Part shown: in pieces, positions 1-5,474 of the stretch
Position numbering within the stretch: the first letter of the stretch is position 1
Layout of the letters: each line of letters starts with the position of its first letter
Origin: Treponema sp.
Lineage (GTDB): Bacteria > Spirochaetota > Spirochaetia > Treponematales > Breznakiellaceae
DNA length: 9,428 nt
Direction of reading: 5' to 3'
NCBI GenBank assembly: GCA_031273405.1
Contig: JAISRW010000123.1
Coordinates: 1-9,428, forward strand
Program-made: the position numbers and the translations under genes
The notes under the pieces: generated by a model
Told to the model about the DNA's origin: nothing
Seen by the model: only the letters and a program-made list of their open reading frames with translations
The model's database searches: none

Positions 1-74
1 TTGTGATAGAATATGCTAAAATCCGAAGCACCATCCATGCGAGAGCCGTAATATGGGGGGGAGGGAAAGGTAGC

Positions 75-1397
75 ATGGCTAAAATGAGCGAGACTGAAAA
101 AACCCGGGTAATTCCGGCCTCAATCGAGGAAAAAGAGAAGGCCCTGGAAGCCGCCAGGCTCCAGATCGAAAAACAGTACGGCGCCGGTTCCATCATTAAA
201 CTGGGGCAGCCCGGCAGCATTCCGGGGATAGAAGTCATCCCCTCGGGGTCCATACTCCTGGACGAAGCCTTGGGCATAGGGGGCTATCCCCGGGGCCGGA
301 TCATCGAGATCTACGGCCCTGAATCTTCGGGGAAAACCACCCTGGCCCTCCATGCCGTTGCGGAGGCCCAGAAGCTGGGCGGCATTGCCGCTTTTGTGGA
401 CGCCGAACACGCCCTGGACCCGGTTTACGCCAAGAACCTTGGGGTGAATATCGACGAGCTCTGGGTATCCCAGCCCGACTCGGGGGAGCAGGCCCTGGAA
501 ATCACCGAAAGCTTGGTGCGTTCCGGCGCCGTAGACGTCATCGTGGTTGACTCGGTGGCGGCCCTTACACCCCAGGCGGAAATAGACGGCGATATGGGGG
601 ACGCCCAGATGGGCCTCCAGGCAAGGCTCATGAGCCAGGCCATGCGGAAACTCACGGCCATCATAGGCAAGTCCAGGACCCTGCTCATCTTTATCAACCA
701 GATCCGCATGAAAATCGGCGTCATGTTCGGCAACCCCGAAACCACCACAGGGGGGAACGCCCTTAAATTTTATTCCTCCCTCCGCCTGGAGGTGAGGAAG
801 ACCGATACCATCGAGGGAGGCAAGGACACCGATGCCGTGGGAAACCGGGTTCGGGTTAAGGTGGTAAAAAACAAGGTCGCCCCGCCTTTCCGCAAAGCGG
901 AACTGGAGATCCACTTTGGAAAAGGCGTCTCCTCTTCGGCAAGCCTCCTGGACGCGGCGGTAAAACACGGAATCATCGACAAAAAGGGGGCTTGGTTCTC
1001 TTACGGCGAAGAAAAGGTCGGCCAGGGCCGGGAGAGCGCCAGAGAATACCTGGAACAGCATCCTGAATTCACCGCCGGGATCGAGACAAAACTGAAGAAT
1101 AAAATCTTCCCCGGCCGGGAATTCCCTTCGGCCAAACCGGCCCCTAAGGCGGCGCCTCCTTCGGGCCTGGAAAAAGGCGCCGGCAAAGTGGCTCCTTCCC
1201 CGCAGCCCGGAATGGCGGCGGTTGAAGCGCCGGCGGCAGAAGCCCCAGCGGCGAAACCTCCGCCGACGGCAAGGCCGGTTGCTGCTCCTCCGCCGCCGCC
1301 TCCCGCCGAGGCTCACCGGAGTCCGGGGAGGCCCCGCAAGACAGTGAGCGTCGGAGAAGCGGCGGAAAATCCCGCCGATTCCGACGGGCTTTTCTGA
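75..1397 (+). CDS. recA: Recombinase RecA with extended Ala/Pro-rich C-terminal tail
   Basis: RecA is the cytosolic ATP-dependent strand-exchange protein of homologous recombination and the SOS co-protease. The 440-residue product carries Walker A GPESSGKT (81-88), the catalytic Glu in AEHALDP (E111), Walker B VIVVDS (155-160), the NQI switch glutamine (Q209), and the L2 loop with [14 protein letters not shown] (about 219-232). The ATG at 75 is preferred over an in-frame GTG at 3: it has a purine-rich GGGAAAGG just upstream, and the protein then starts MAKMSE, close to the usual RecA N terminus. Typical RecA is about 350 residues. Here the conserved part ends near residue 345 and is followed by roughly 95 residues rich in Ala and Pro, including six consecutive prolines (405-410) and a GRPRK stretch (418-422). 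A TAGAAT at 7-12 could be a -10 box whose -35 lies outside the window. Identity is certain; the role of the tail is unknown. Confidence 0.98.
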   Translation: MAKMSETEKTRVIPASIEEKEKALEAARLQIEKQYGAGSIIKLGQPGSIPGIEVIPSGSILLDEALGIGGYPRGRIIEIYGPESSGKTTLALHAVAEAQKLGGIAAFVDAEHALDPVYAKNLGVNIDELWVSQPDSGEQALEITESLVRSGAVDVIVVDSVAALTPQAEIDGDMGDAQMGLQARLMSQAMRKLTAIIGKSRTLLIFINQIRMKIGVMFGNPETTTGGNALKFYSSLRLEVRKTDTIEGGKDTDAVGNRVRVKVVKNKVAPPFRKAELEIHFGKGVSSSASLLDAAVKHGIIDKKGAWFSYGEEKVGQGRESAREYLEQHPEFTAGIETKLKNKIFPGREFPSAKPAPKAAPPSGLEKGAGKVAPSPQPGMAAVEAPAAEAPAAKPPPTARPVAAPPPPPPAEAHRSPGRPRKTVSVGEAAENPADSDGLF

Positions 1398-1407
1398 TTC
1401 CTTGCGA

Positions 1408-1487
1408 AGGGTACATACCCTCTGCACGCCGCAAACCTTCGGTTTGACGCGTTCGAGCCTTGTGGCGGAACTAAGGGTATGTATCCT
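1408..1487. repeat. Long branched inverted repeat downstream of recA
   Basis: The arm AGGGTACATACCCT (1408-1421) pairs with AGGGTATGTATCCT (1474-1487) at 13 Watson-Crick positions plus one G-T pair. The 52-nt loop contains a second small hairpin, AAACC-TTC-GGTTT (1433-1445), and short GC complements (1427-1430 with 1464-1467). The form is a branched stem-loop with 3-nt hairpin tips, like the element at 5338-5405. It lies just after the recA stop and has no T-tract of its own, so it is more likely an interspersed repeat than a terminator. Confidence 0.7.
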
Positions 1488-1513
1488 GAGTCAAAATACC
1501 TTATGAGAACAGC

Positions 1514-1557
1514 CATACCCCGGGGCAAGCCCCGAGGTATGTTGATTTCGTTTTTTT
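1514..1557 (+). terminator. Probable rho-independent terminator of recA
   Basis: A strong hairpin pairs CATACC-C-CGGGGC (1514-1526) with GCCCCG-A-GGTATG (1529-1541). It has twelve potential pairs, one C/A mismatch and a CAAG tip. T-rich sequence follows, ending in seven consecutive T at 1551-1557. The nine-base gap between stem and T run makes it imperfect, but position (117 bp after the recA stop) and shape fit a terminator for the plus strand. It could also be another copy of an interspersed palindrome. Confidence 0.55.
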
Positions 1558-1568
1558 AGCAGCTTCCC

Positions 1569-1589
1569 AACTACGGTTCGATGTACCCT
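1569..1589. repeat. Degenerate copy of the GGTTCGA hairpin element
   Basis: AACTACGGTTCGATG followed by TACCCT closely matches 5375-5396 (AACCTACGGTTCGATT then TACCCT), where the left half forms a perfect 10-bp stem. Here the left arm is reduced to AAC, so the hairpin is broken. The shared flank TACCCT shows this is a decayed copy of the same repeat rather than chance. Confidence 0.5.
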
Positions 1590-1648
1590 AATCCCATATT
1601 CATCATATACCTTGCCGGCATCAATATGCGTTTACTTTGATACATTTC

Positions 1649-1675
1649 AACCACGAGAGACACGAAAAGCACGAA
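1649..1675. repeat. CACGAA-type interspersed repeat
   Basis: AACCACGAGAGACACGAA followed by AAGCACGAA is built from a roughly nine-base period of CACGA(A/G). This motif type is seen between genes in many environmental bacterial genomes (recalled, not searched). It sits directly before the inverted repeat at 1690-1784. No function is visible. Confidence 0.5.
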
Positions 1676-1689
1676 CAGGGAAGCAATTT

Positions 1690-1784
1690 AACCACTGACC
1701 ACACATCGAACCTTTGGTTCGACCTCACGGACAAAGACAGAAATTTTAAGCCAAAAGTCCGTGTTGTCTGTGCGGTCATTGGTT
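1690..1784. repeat. CACAGAC-type inverted repeat with a 15-bp hairpin inserted in its left arm
   Basis: The right arm (1757-1784), read as its complement, is AACCAATGACCGCACA then GACAACACGGAC. The left arm is AACCACTGACCACACA (1690-1705), then an extra TCGAACCTTTGGTTC (1706-1720), then GACCTCACGGAC (1721-1732). Removing the extra 15 bases aligns the arms with four mismatches and no gaps. With the following GA, the extra bases form the palindrome TCGAACC-TTT-GGTTCGA (1706-1722). The right arm overlaps the last bases of the minus-strand nucleotidyltransferase gene, whose TAA stop is at 1783-1785, so this repeat supplies that gene's 3' end. Confidence 0.7.
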
Positions 1785-2376
1785 AATACTGTGAAAAGCT
1801 TTCGGGATCGTCGATGTCCGTCAGGGGAGAGGGGGCGCCGGGAGGGCAGGGAATGTCTACCATTATGAGCCGGTCAGGATGCCGCGCTAGTATGTCCCGG
1901 CCGTGTTCGCCCGGCGCAAGATTGAGGAGTTCGTCCCTAAAGGTACGGCAAAAGAGAACGGGGCTTCCCCGCTCGTTACGGCAGCGGGGGAGAACTATAG
2001 CGCCCTGCCGCCGGGCCTCAAGAACGAGCCCCGCCGAGGCGGCGTCCAGGAAGGGCTGGTCGCAGGGAAAGAACATGTAATAAGCGGCGGCTTCCCCGGC
2101 GGCCTCGACACCCGCCCGTATGCTTTCCCGCTGCCCCTTTTCGGGCGCACCGTTCCGTATCACCCGTATTCCCGGCAGGCCCTCCGCCAGAGCCCCGGTC
2201 TCATCCCCCGACACAACGAAAAAAATCCCCCCCGCAAAAGAGGGGGCAAGACCGGCGGCCAGCTCCAGGGTATAGCGGCCCAGGGGCTTGGCCCGAAAGG
2301 GTTCGAGCAGTTTGTTTCTCTCTCCAAAGCGGCGGGAAAACCCCGACGCCATGAGCACGGCGGCAACCGGGTCCAT
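1783..2376 (-). CDS. MocA/YgfJ-like molybdopterin nucleotidyltransferase
   Basis: This is a cytosolic nucleotidyltransferase of the MobA/MocA fold (197 residues). The N-terminal VAAVLMASGFSRRFGERNKLL (residues 4-24) matches the family signature LAxGxSxRFGxxNKLL for nucleotide binding. Other matches are GQRESIRAGV (81-90), the metal-site block FPCDQPF (103-109), RGSPVLF (136-142), GEHGRDIL (157-164) and a terminal DIDDPESF (187-194). Family members attach CMP to molybdopterin (MocA), or belong to the YgfJ group linked to selenium-dependent molybdenum hydroxylases. Divergent transcription from selD-yedF-DUF3343 favours the second role; MobA (GMP transfer) is less likely. The start at 2376 gives the usual short lead into the signature. 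No clear ribosome site precedes it, and the predicted -10 box ends seven bases from the ATG, so the message may be leaderless. Confidence 0.85.
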   Translation of the reverse strand: MDPVAAVLMASGFSRRFGERNKLLEPFRAKPLGRYTLELAAGLAPSFAGGIFFVVSGDETGALAEGLPGIRVIRNGAPEKGQRESIRAGVEAAGEAAAYYMFFPCDQPFLDAASAGLVLEARRQGAIVLPRCRNERGSPVLFCRTFRDELLNLAPGEHGRDILARHPDRLIMVDIPCPPGAPSPLTDIDDPESFSQY

Positions 2377-2382
2377 TATTCA

Positions 2383-2411
2383 CTTTTAGCGATATTGAAG
2401 CGGGGCGTCAA
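2383..2411 (-). promoter_or_regulatory. Sigma-70-type promoter of the MocA/YgfJ-like gene
   Basis: Read on the minus strand: TTGACG (2411-2406), a 17-bp spacer, then TAAAAG (2388-2383). The match is five of six at -35 and four of six at -10. The -10 box lies so close to the ATG at 2376 that transcription would begin at or next to the start codon. It overlaps the selD promoter on the other strand. Confidence 0.5.
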
Positions 2412-2424
2412 TCGGGCGTATACT
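2395..2424 (+). promoter_or_regulatory. Sigma-70-type promoter of selD
   Basis: TTGAAG (2395-2400), an 18-bp spacer, then TATACT (2419-2424), with transcription expected near 2431. That leaves a leader of about 16 bases containing GAGG (2433-2436) ten bases before the selD ATG. The box interleaves with the divergent promoter at 2383-2411, so the two directions probably compete or share control. Confidence 0.55.
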
Positions 2425-2446
2425 CATTCCATGAGGCGTTTTCTTT

Positions 2447-3496
2447 ATGGATGAGTTGGTGAGTCTCCTTTCAAATTGTACCTCCGGGGGCTGCGGCGCC
2501 AAGATAGGGCCGGGGGAGCTGGGGGAATACCTCAAGGGGCTCCGGATAAAAGAGGACCCGGATCTGCTCGTGGGCTTCGGCTTTAGGGACGACGCGGCGG
2601 TATACAAAATCGACGACGAGCGGGCCCTGGTTTCCACGGTGGACTTCTTCTCTCCCATGGTGGAAGATCCCTTCCTCTTCGGGAAAATCGCCGCCGCCAA
2701 CGCTTTAAGCGACATCTACGCCATGGGGGGGAAGCCCCTCTACGCCCTCAACCTCTGCTGCTTCCCCGAAAGGATGGATAAAACGATCCTGGCCGAAATC
2801 CTCGCCGGGGGCTGCGACAAGGCCCTGGAGGCCGATACGGTCATCGCGGGAGGCCATTCGATCTACGACCACGAACCCAAATACGGCCTGGCGGTGACGG
2901 GCATGGTGAACCCCCGGCTTTTTTTCCGCAACAATAGCTGCGAAACCGGCGATGCCCTGATCCTCACCAAGGCCCTGGGGGTTGGCCTTGTGATGGCGGC
3001 CCTGAGGGGGGGCGAGGCGCCGGAGGGAATTGTCAGGGCGGCGGCGGATTCCATGGAGCGCCTTAACCGTTTCGCGGCGGAAAAATTTTCTTCCCCTTCC
3101 CCCTTTGCCGCTTCGGTCCGCGCCTGCACCGACGTAACCGGCTTCGGCCTGGCGGTTCACGGGGCCGAAATGGCCGGCGGCGATCATACCCTGACCATAG
3201 ACGCCGCCTCCCTTCCCCTCCTCCCCGGCGCCCTGGGCTTTGCGGAGGATTTCCTTGCCACCGCCGCGGGCCAGCGGAACCGGGCTTTTATGCGGGGCAA
3301 GGTCGAACTTTCGGGCCTCACGGCGGCCATGGAAGAAATCGTCTTCGATCCCCAAACATCGGGGGGCCTTCTCGTTTCGGTTGAAAGCGGAAAAGCCGAA
3401 GCCCTGCTGAGGGAAATTCAAAAAGACGATCCCGCCGCCGCCATCATCGGAGCAGTAACGGACCGGGAGGAATTCCCGGTAATCATTCTGGGATAG
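2447..3496 (+). CDS. selD: Selenide, water dikinase (selenophosphate synthetase)
   Basis: SelD converts selenide and ATP to selenophosphate, AMP and phosphate in the cytosol. Selenophosphate is the selenium donor for selenocysteine, selenouridine and the labile selenium cofactor of some molybdenum hydroxylases. The 349-residue length matches E. coli SelD (347). The catalytic pair is present in GGCGAKI as Cys16 and Lys19. It is a cysteine form, not selenocysteine, and the second Cys of E. coli GCGCK is Ala18. Nucleotide and metal motifs follow: RDDAAVY (47-53), STVDFF (63-68), NALSDIYAMGGKP (85-97), AGGHSI (134-139), TDVTGFGL (228-235) and DPQTSGGLL (301-309). The start at 2447 places the active site at the usual distance from the N terminus. 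It is the first gene of the plus-strand operon with yedF (35 bp on) and the DUF3343 gene. Confidence 0.97.
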   Translation: MDELVSLLSNCTSGGCGAKIGPGELGEYLKGLRIKEDPDLLVGFGFRDDAAVYKIDDERALVSTVDFFSPMVEDPFLFGKIAAANALSDIYAMGGKPLYALNLCCFPERMDKTILAEILAGGCDKALEADTVIAGGHSIYDHEPKYGLAVTGMVNPRLFFRNNSCETGDALILTKALGVGLVMAALRGGEAPEGIVRAAADSMERLNRFAAEKFSSPSPFAASVRACTDVTGFGLAVHGAEMAGGDHTLTIDAASLPLLPGALGFAEDFLATAAGQRNRAFMRGKVELSGLTAAMEEIVFDPQTSGGLLVSVESGKAEALLREIQKDDPAAAIIGAVTDREEFPVIILG

Positions 3497-3531
3497 AGAT
3501 CTGTCCCTATCAGGAAAATGAAGGAGTGTAT

Positions 3532-4119
3532 ATGGAAATTATTAACGTTCTCGGCAAGCCCTGCCCCATTCCGGTAATAGAGGCAAAGAAGGCCCTGAGG
3601 AAAACCCCGGGAGGAGAAAAAATTCAAATCCTCGTGGACAACGACCTGAGCCGCCGGAACCTCGAAAAAATGGCCGGAGCCGCGGGCGCTCCCTTGGAGT
3701 ACGAAAAGCGGGAAGACGGCACTATCCTGGTTACCATAACCGCGCCGGATCCACGGGCAGCCGGCGCGGCGGAGGCGGGAGGCGGAAGCCTCGTGGTGGC
3801 CGTAGGCAGAAACACCATGGGAAGCGGGAACGACGATCTGGGGGCCATACTCATCAAGGGCTTCATCTATTCCCTCACCGAACTGGACAAGCCCCCGGAA
3901 ACCATGCTTTTTTTTAATTCCGGCGTAAGGCTCACCACCGAAGGCTCCACCGCCCTGGAGGATCTTAAAAAGCTTGAAGAAAAAGGAACCGTCATCTCAA
4001 GCTGCGGAACCTGTCTGGACTTTTACAAAGTCAAGGACAAACTCGCCGTCGGTAACGTCACCAACATGTACGCCATCGTAGAGGCCATGGGGGAAGCCGG
4101 CCGGCTCATCAACCTGTAG
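3532..4119 (+). CDS. yedF: Selenium metabolism protein YedF (TusA-like plus DsrE-like domains)
   Basis: The 195-residue product has two parts. Residues 1 to about 70 are a TusA/SirA-like domain with the sulfur-carrier motif CPIP (Cys11-Pro14). Residues about 85-195 are a DsrE-like domain with the SSCGTCLDFY block (Cys158, Cys161) and GNVTNMY. This architecture and length fit the YedF family associated with SelD. In that setting YedF is thought to carry or deliver selenium (or sulfur) on its thiols; the exact chemistry is unproven. The ATG at 3532 is chosen over the GTG at 3526 because AAGGAG at 3521-3526 is an ideal ribosome site five bases away and would overlap the GTG. It lies 35 bp after selD and 11 bp before the DUF3343 gene, so one transcript is likely. 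The linker near residues 75-88 is Ala/Gly-rich. Confidence 0.93.
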   Translation: MEIINVLGKPCPIPVIEAKKALRKTPGGEKIQILVDNDLSRRNLEKMAGAAGAPLEYEKREDGTILVTITAPDPRAAGAAEAGGGSLVVAVGRNTMGSGNDDLGAILIKGFIYSLTELDKPPETMLFFNSGVRLTTEGSTALEDLKKLEEKGTVISSCGTCLDFYKVKDKLAVGNVTNMYAIVEAMGEAGRLINL

Positions 4120-4130
4120 GAGCGGGCGGC

Positions 4131-4388
4131 ATGGAAGGGGAATTGATCTTTACCTTCCGTAACGCCCACGAAGCGATTATGGGGGAACGGAGGCTTTTGG
4201 ACGCGGGCCTCGGAGCACGGGCGATGCCGGTGCCAAAGGCGCTGGGGAAAAGCTGCGGCATCGCCCTGAGGGTGGCGGAAACCGAAGCCGAAAAGGCCGC
4301 TCTTGTTTTAGGGGAAGACTACCTGGGCGTCTTTTGCCGCGCCGCGCCGGGGCGGGATGAATTCGTTCCGTGGAACCGCTCCGGCTGA
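4131..4388 (+). CDS. DUF3343 family putative selenium/sulfur carrier
   Basis: This small cytosolic protein of 85 residues starts MEGELIFTFRN and has the family's single conserved cysteine motif, KSCGIALRV (Cys42). DUF3343 proteins have been proposed as selenium or sulfur carriers because they co-occur with SelD and YedF; no reaction is established. Its ribosome site AGGAG (4118-4122) overlaps the yedF TAG stop, eight bases before the ATG, which indicates translational coupling. Neighbouring selD and yedF make a selenium role the natural reading. The C-terminal third is less recognisable than the N-terminal part. Family assignment rests on the SCG motif, the size and the gene order. Confidence 0.82.
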   Translation: MEGELIFTFRNAHEAIMGERRLLDAGLGARAMPVPKALGKSCGIALRVAETEAEKAALVLGEDYLGVFCRAAPGRDEFVPWNRSG

Positions 4389-4421
4389 GACGAAAACCCC
4401 GGGGGGGCAAACCGCTATCCC

Positions 4422-4450
4422 TTGCGAACCGGTCTCCCCGGTCTTAGACT
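4422..4450 (+). promoter_or_regulatory. Weak candidate promoter before the MEMO gene
   Basis: TTGCGA (4422-4427), a 17-bp spacer, then TAGACT (4445-4450), four of six matches in each box. It sits in the 70-bp gap between the DUF3343 stop and the MEMO start and would begin transcription only a few bases before the ATG at 4459. A short dyad, ACCGG/CCGGT, lies inside the spacer. The MEMO gene may equally be read from the selD promoter. Confidence 0.25.
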
Positions 4451-4458
4451 TAATACTA

Positions 4459-5301
4459 ATGGGGCGCAATGTATTCGAAAAAAGCCGAAGCCGCACTCCG
4501 GTGGTGGACGGCCTCTTCTATCCTGAAGAACCGAAGGCCCTGAAAGCCCTGATCCGTTCCTGGGGTATTGATCCGGACTCAAAGCGGGGAGGACGCGGCG
4601 GCATTATCCTGGCGCCCCACGGGGCCTGGAATCTGACCGGGAAACTCGCGGGCGCGGCGTTTGCTTCGGTGGCGGGAAAGAAATCCAAAAGCGAAGCCGG
4701 CAAAGTGGTACTCATCGGCCCGATTCACCAGGACGGCCGCAGGGGGCTTTATCTTTCCGATTCGGCCTATTTTGAGACTCCCCTGGGCAGCATCCCGGTG
4801 GATCAGAAGCTCACCAGAGAGATTGGTTCCTGCAGCACCCTTTTCGAAATCAACGACACCCCCCATCTGACGGAACACTCCCTGGAGGTGCTCCTGCCCC
4901 TGGTTAAATGCTGCTTTCCCTCCGCCGGAATCGTTCCGGTGCTTATGGGCGGCTCGAGGCCCAGCCTCATATCCGTCCTGGCCAGGACGCTGAATCTGGT
5001 TCTAAAAAACCGTATGAAAAACACCCTCCTGGTCGTCAGCACCAATCTTTCCGCCAATAGGGATCCGGAAAAAGCCCGTGCCCAGGCGGATGAAATTATC
5101 CGGCTTTTAAAAAACAAAGACCCCGGAGAATTTCTTGCCCGCCTCGAAAAGGGCCGCCTCAGCGCCTGCGGGGCCCCTATTCTGGCGGGGCTTCTTGAAA
5201 GCGGCCTCCTCACGAAAAAAACCCTCTGTACAGGGCCGCTGTTCGAGAGCCTGGGAGAAAGCAGGGAAACCGTCTATTACGGCGCCCTGAGCTTTGAATA
5301 G
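4459..5301 (+). CDS. MEMO family protein (AmmeMemoRadiSam system protein B-like) with altered motif
   Basis: The 280-residue product aligns by eye with the MEMO fold, which resembles class III extradiol dioxygenases. Visible landmarks are VVDGLFYPE (15-23), APHGAW with His54, GPIHQDG with His90, EHSLEVLLPL (139-148), IVPVLMGG (158-165) and SACGAP with Cys237. These correspond to the two histidines and the cysteine described as metal ligands in human MEMO1. The usual SSDLSH block is STNLSAN (194-200), so its Asp and His are lost. Bacterial members co-occur with an AMMECR1 domain and a radical-SAM protein of unknown pathway; neither is visible here. The start at 4459 lacks a clear ribosome site. 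An in-frame ATG at 4357 would add 34 residues and overlap the DUF3343 gene by 32 bp, but the added segment does not look conserved. Placement 70 bp after the selenium genes suggests, but does not prove, a shared job. Confidence 0.82.
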   Translation: MGRNVFEKSRSRTPVVDGLFYPEEPKALKALIRSWGIDPDSKRGGRGGIILAPHGAWNLTGKLAGAAFASVAGKKSKSEAGKVVLIGPIHQDGRRGLYLSDSAYFETPLGSIPVDQKLTREIGSCSTLFEINDTPHLTEHSLEVLLPLVKCCFPSAGIVPVLMGGSRPSLISVLARTLNLVLKNRMKNTLLVVSTNLSANRDPEKARAQADEIIRLLKNKDPGEFLARLEKGRLSACGAPILAGLLESGLLTKKTLCTGPLFESLGESRETVYYGALSFE

Positions 5302-5337
5302 CGGCCTGTTATACTTCGGCCCGATTGCCCGCGGCTA

Positions 5338-5405
5338 GCAGTTTGTTGCGCTTCGCGCATAAAACCTCAAATCGAACCTACGGTTCGATTTACCCTGCAA
5401 ACTGC
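5338..5405. repeat. Branched palindromic repeat with three stems
   Basis: Outer arms GCAGTTTG (5338-5345) and CAAACTGC (5398-5405) enclose two perfect hairpins: TGCGC-TTC-GCGCA (5347-5359) and AAATCGAACC-TAC-GGTTCGATTT (5369-5391). Together they can form a three-way junction in single-stranded DNA or RNA. The larger inner hairpin is the same TCGAACC-NNN-GGTTCGA element found at 1706-1722 and, decayed, at 1569-1589. It lies between convergent genes. No T-tract follows, so a terminator role is not supported. Confidence 0.75.
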
Positions 5406-5425
5406 CCAAGGATGCCGGATAATCG

Positions 5426-5457
5426 GGATTTTTGCGACGCTGGCGACGCAAAAATCC
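5426..5457. repeat. Perfect 11-bp inverted repeat between convergent genes
   Basis: GGATTTTTGCG (5426-5436) and CGCAAAAATCC (5447-5457) flank a 10-nt loop, ACGCTGGCGA. The stem could be read from either strand and lies 17 bp past the permease stop codon. The T run is in the left arm and the A run in the right, the reverse of a bidirectional terminator (A-tract, stem, T-tract). It is therefore more likely an interspersed hairpin that might still slow polymerase or protect mRNA ends. Confidence 0.65.
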
Positions 5458-5474
5458 ACAAGTGCAACAGGCTC

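Noticed and set aside
120..1427. Long minus-strand open frame (435 codons) opposite recA
   Set aside because: Antisense shadow of a GC-rich gene: Arg/Gly-rich, no family motifs, while the plus strand is unmistakable RecA.
2447..2520. Selenocysteine (in-frame TGA) at the SelD active site
   Set aside because: The catalytic position in GGCGAK is encoded as cysteine; the TGA near 2452 is out of frame.
2705..3421. Minus-strand open frame of 238 codons opposite selD
   Set aside because: Shadow of SelD; Gly/Arg/His-rich with no motif and no start signal.
4357..4458. Upstream start for the MEMO gene at 4357
   Set aside because: Adds 34 Pro/Thr-rich residues unlike the family's N terminus and overlaps the DUF3343 gene; kept only as an alternative.
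5369..5391. tRNA T-arm (GGTTCGA resembles the T-loop)
   Set aside because: The sequence forms a 10-bp stem with a 3-nt loop rather than a 7-nt T-loop, and no acceptor, D or anticodon arms surround it.
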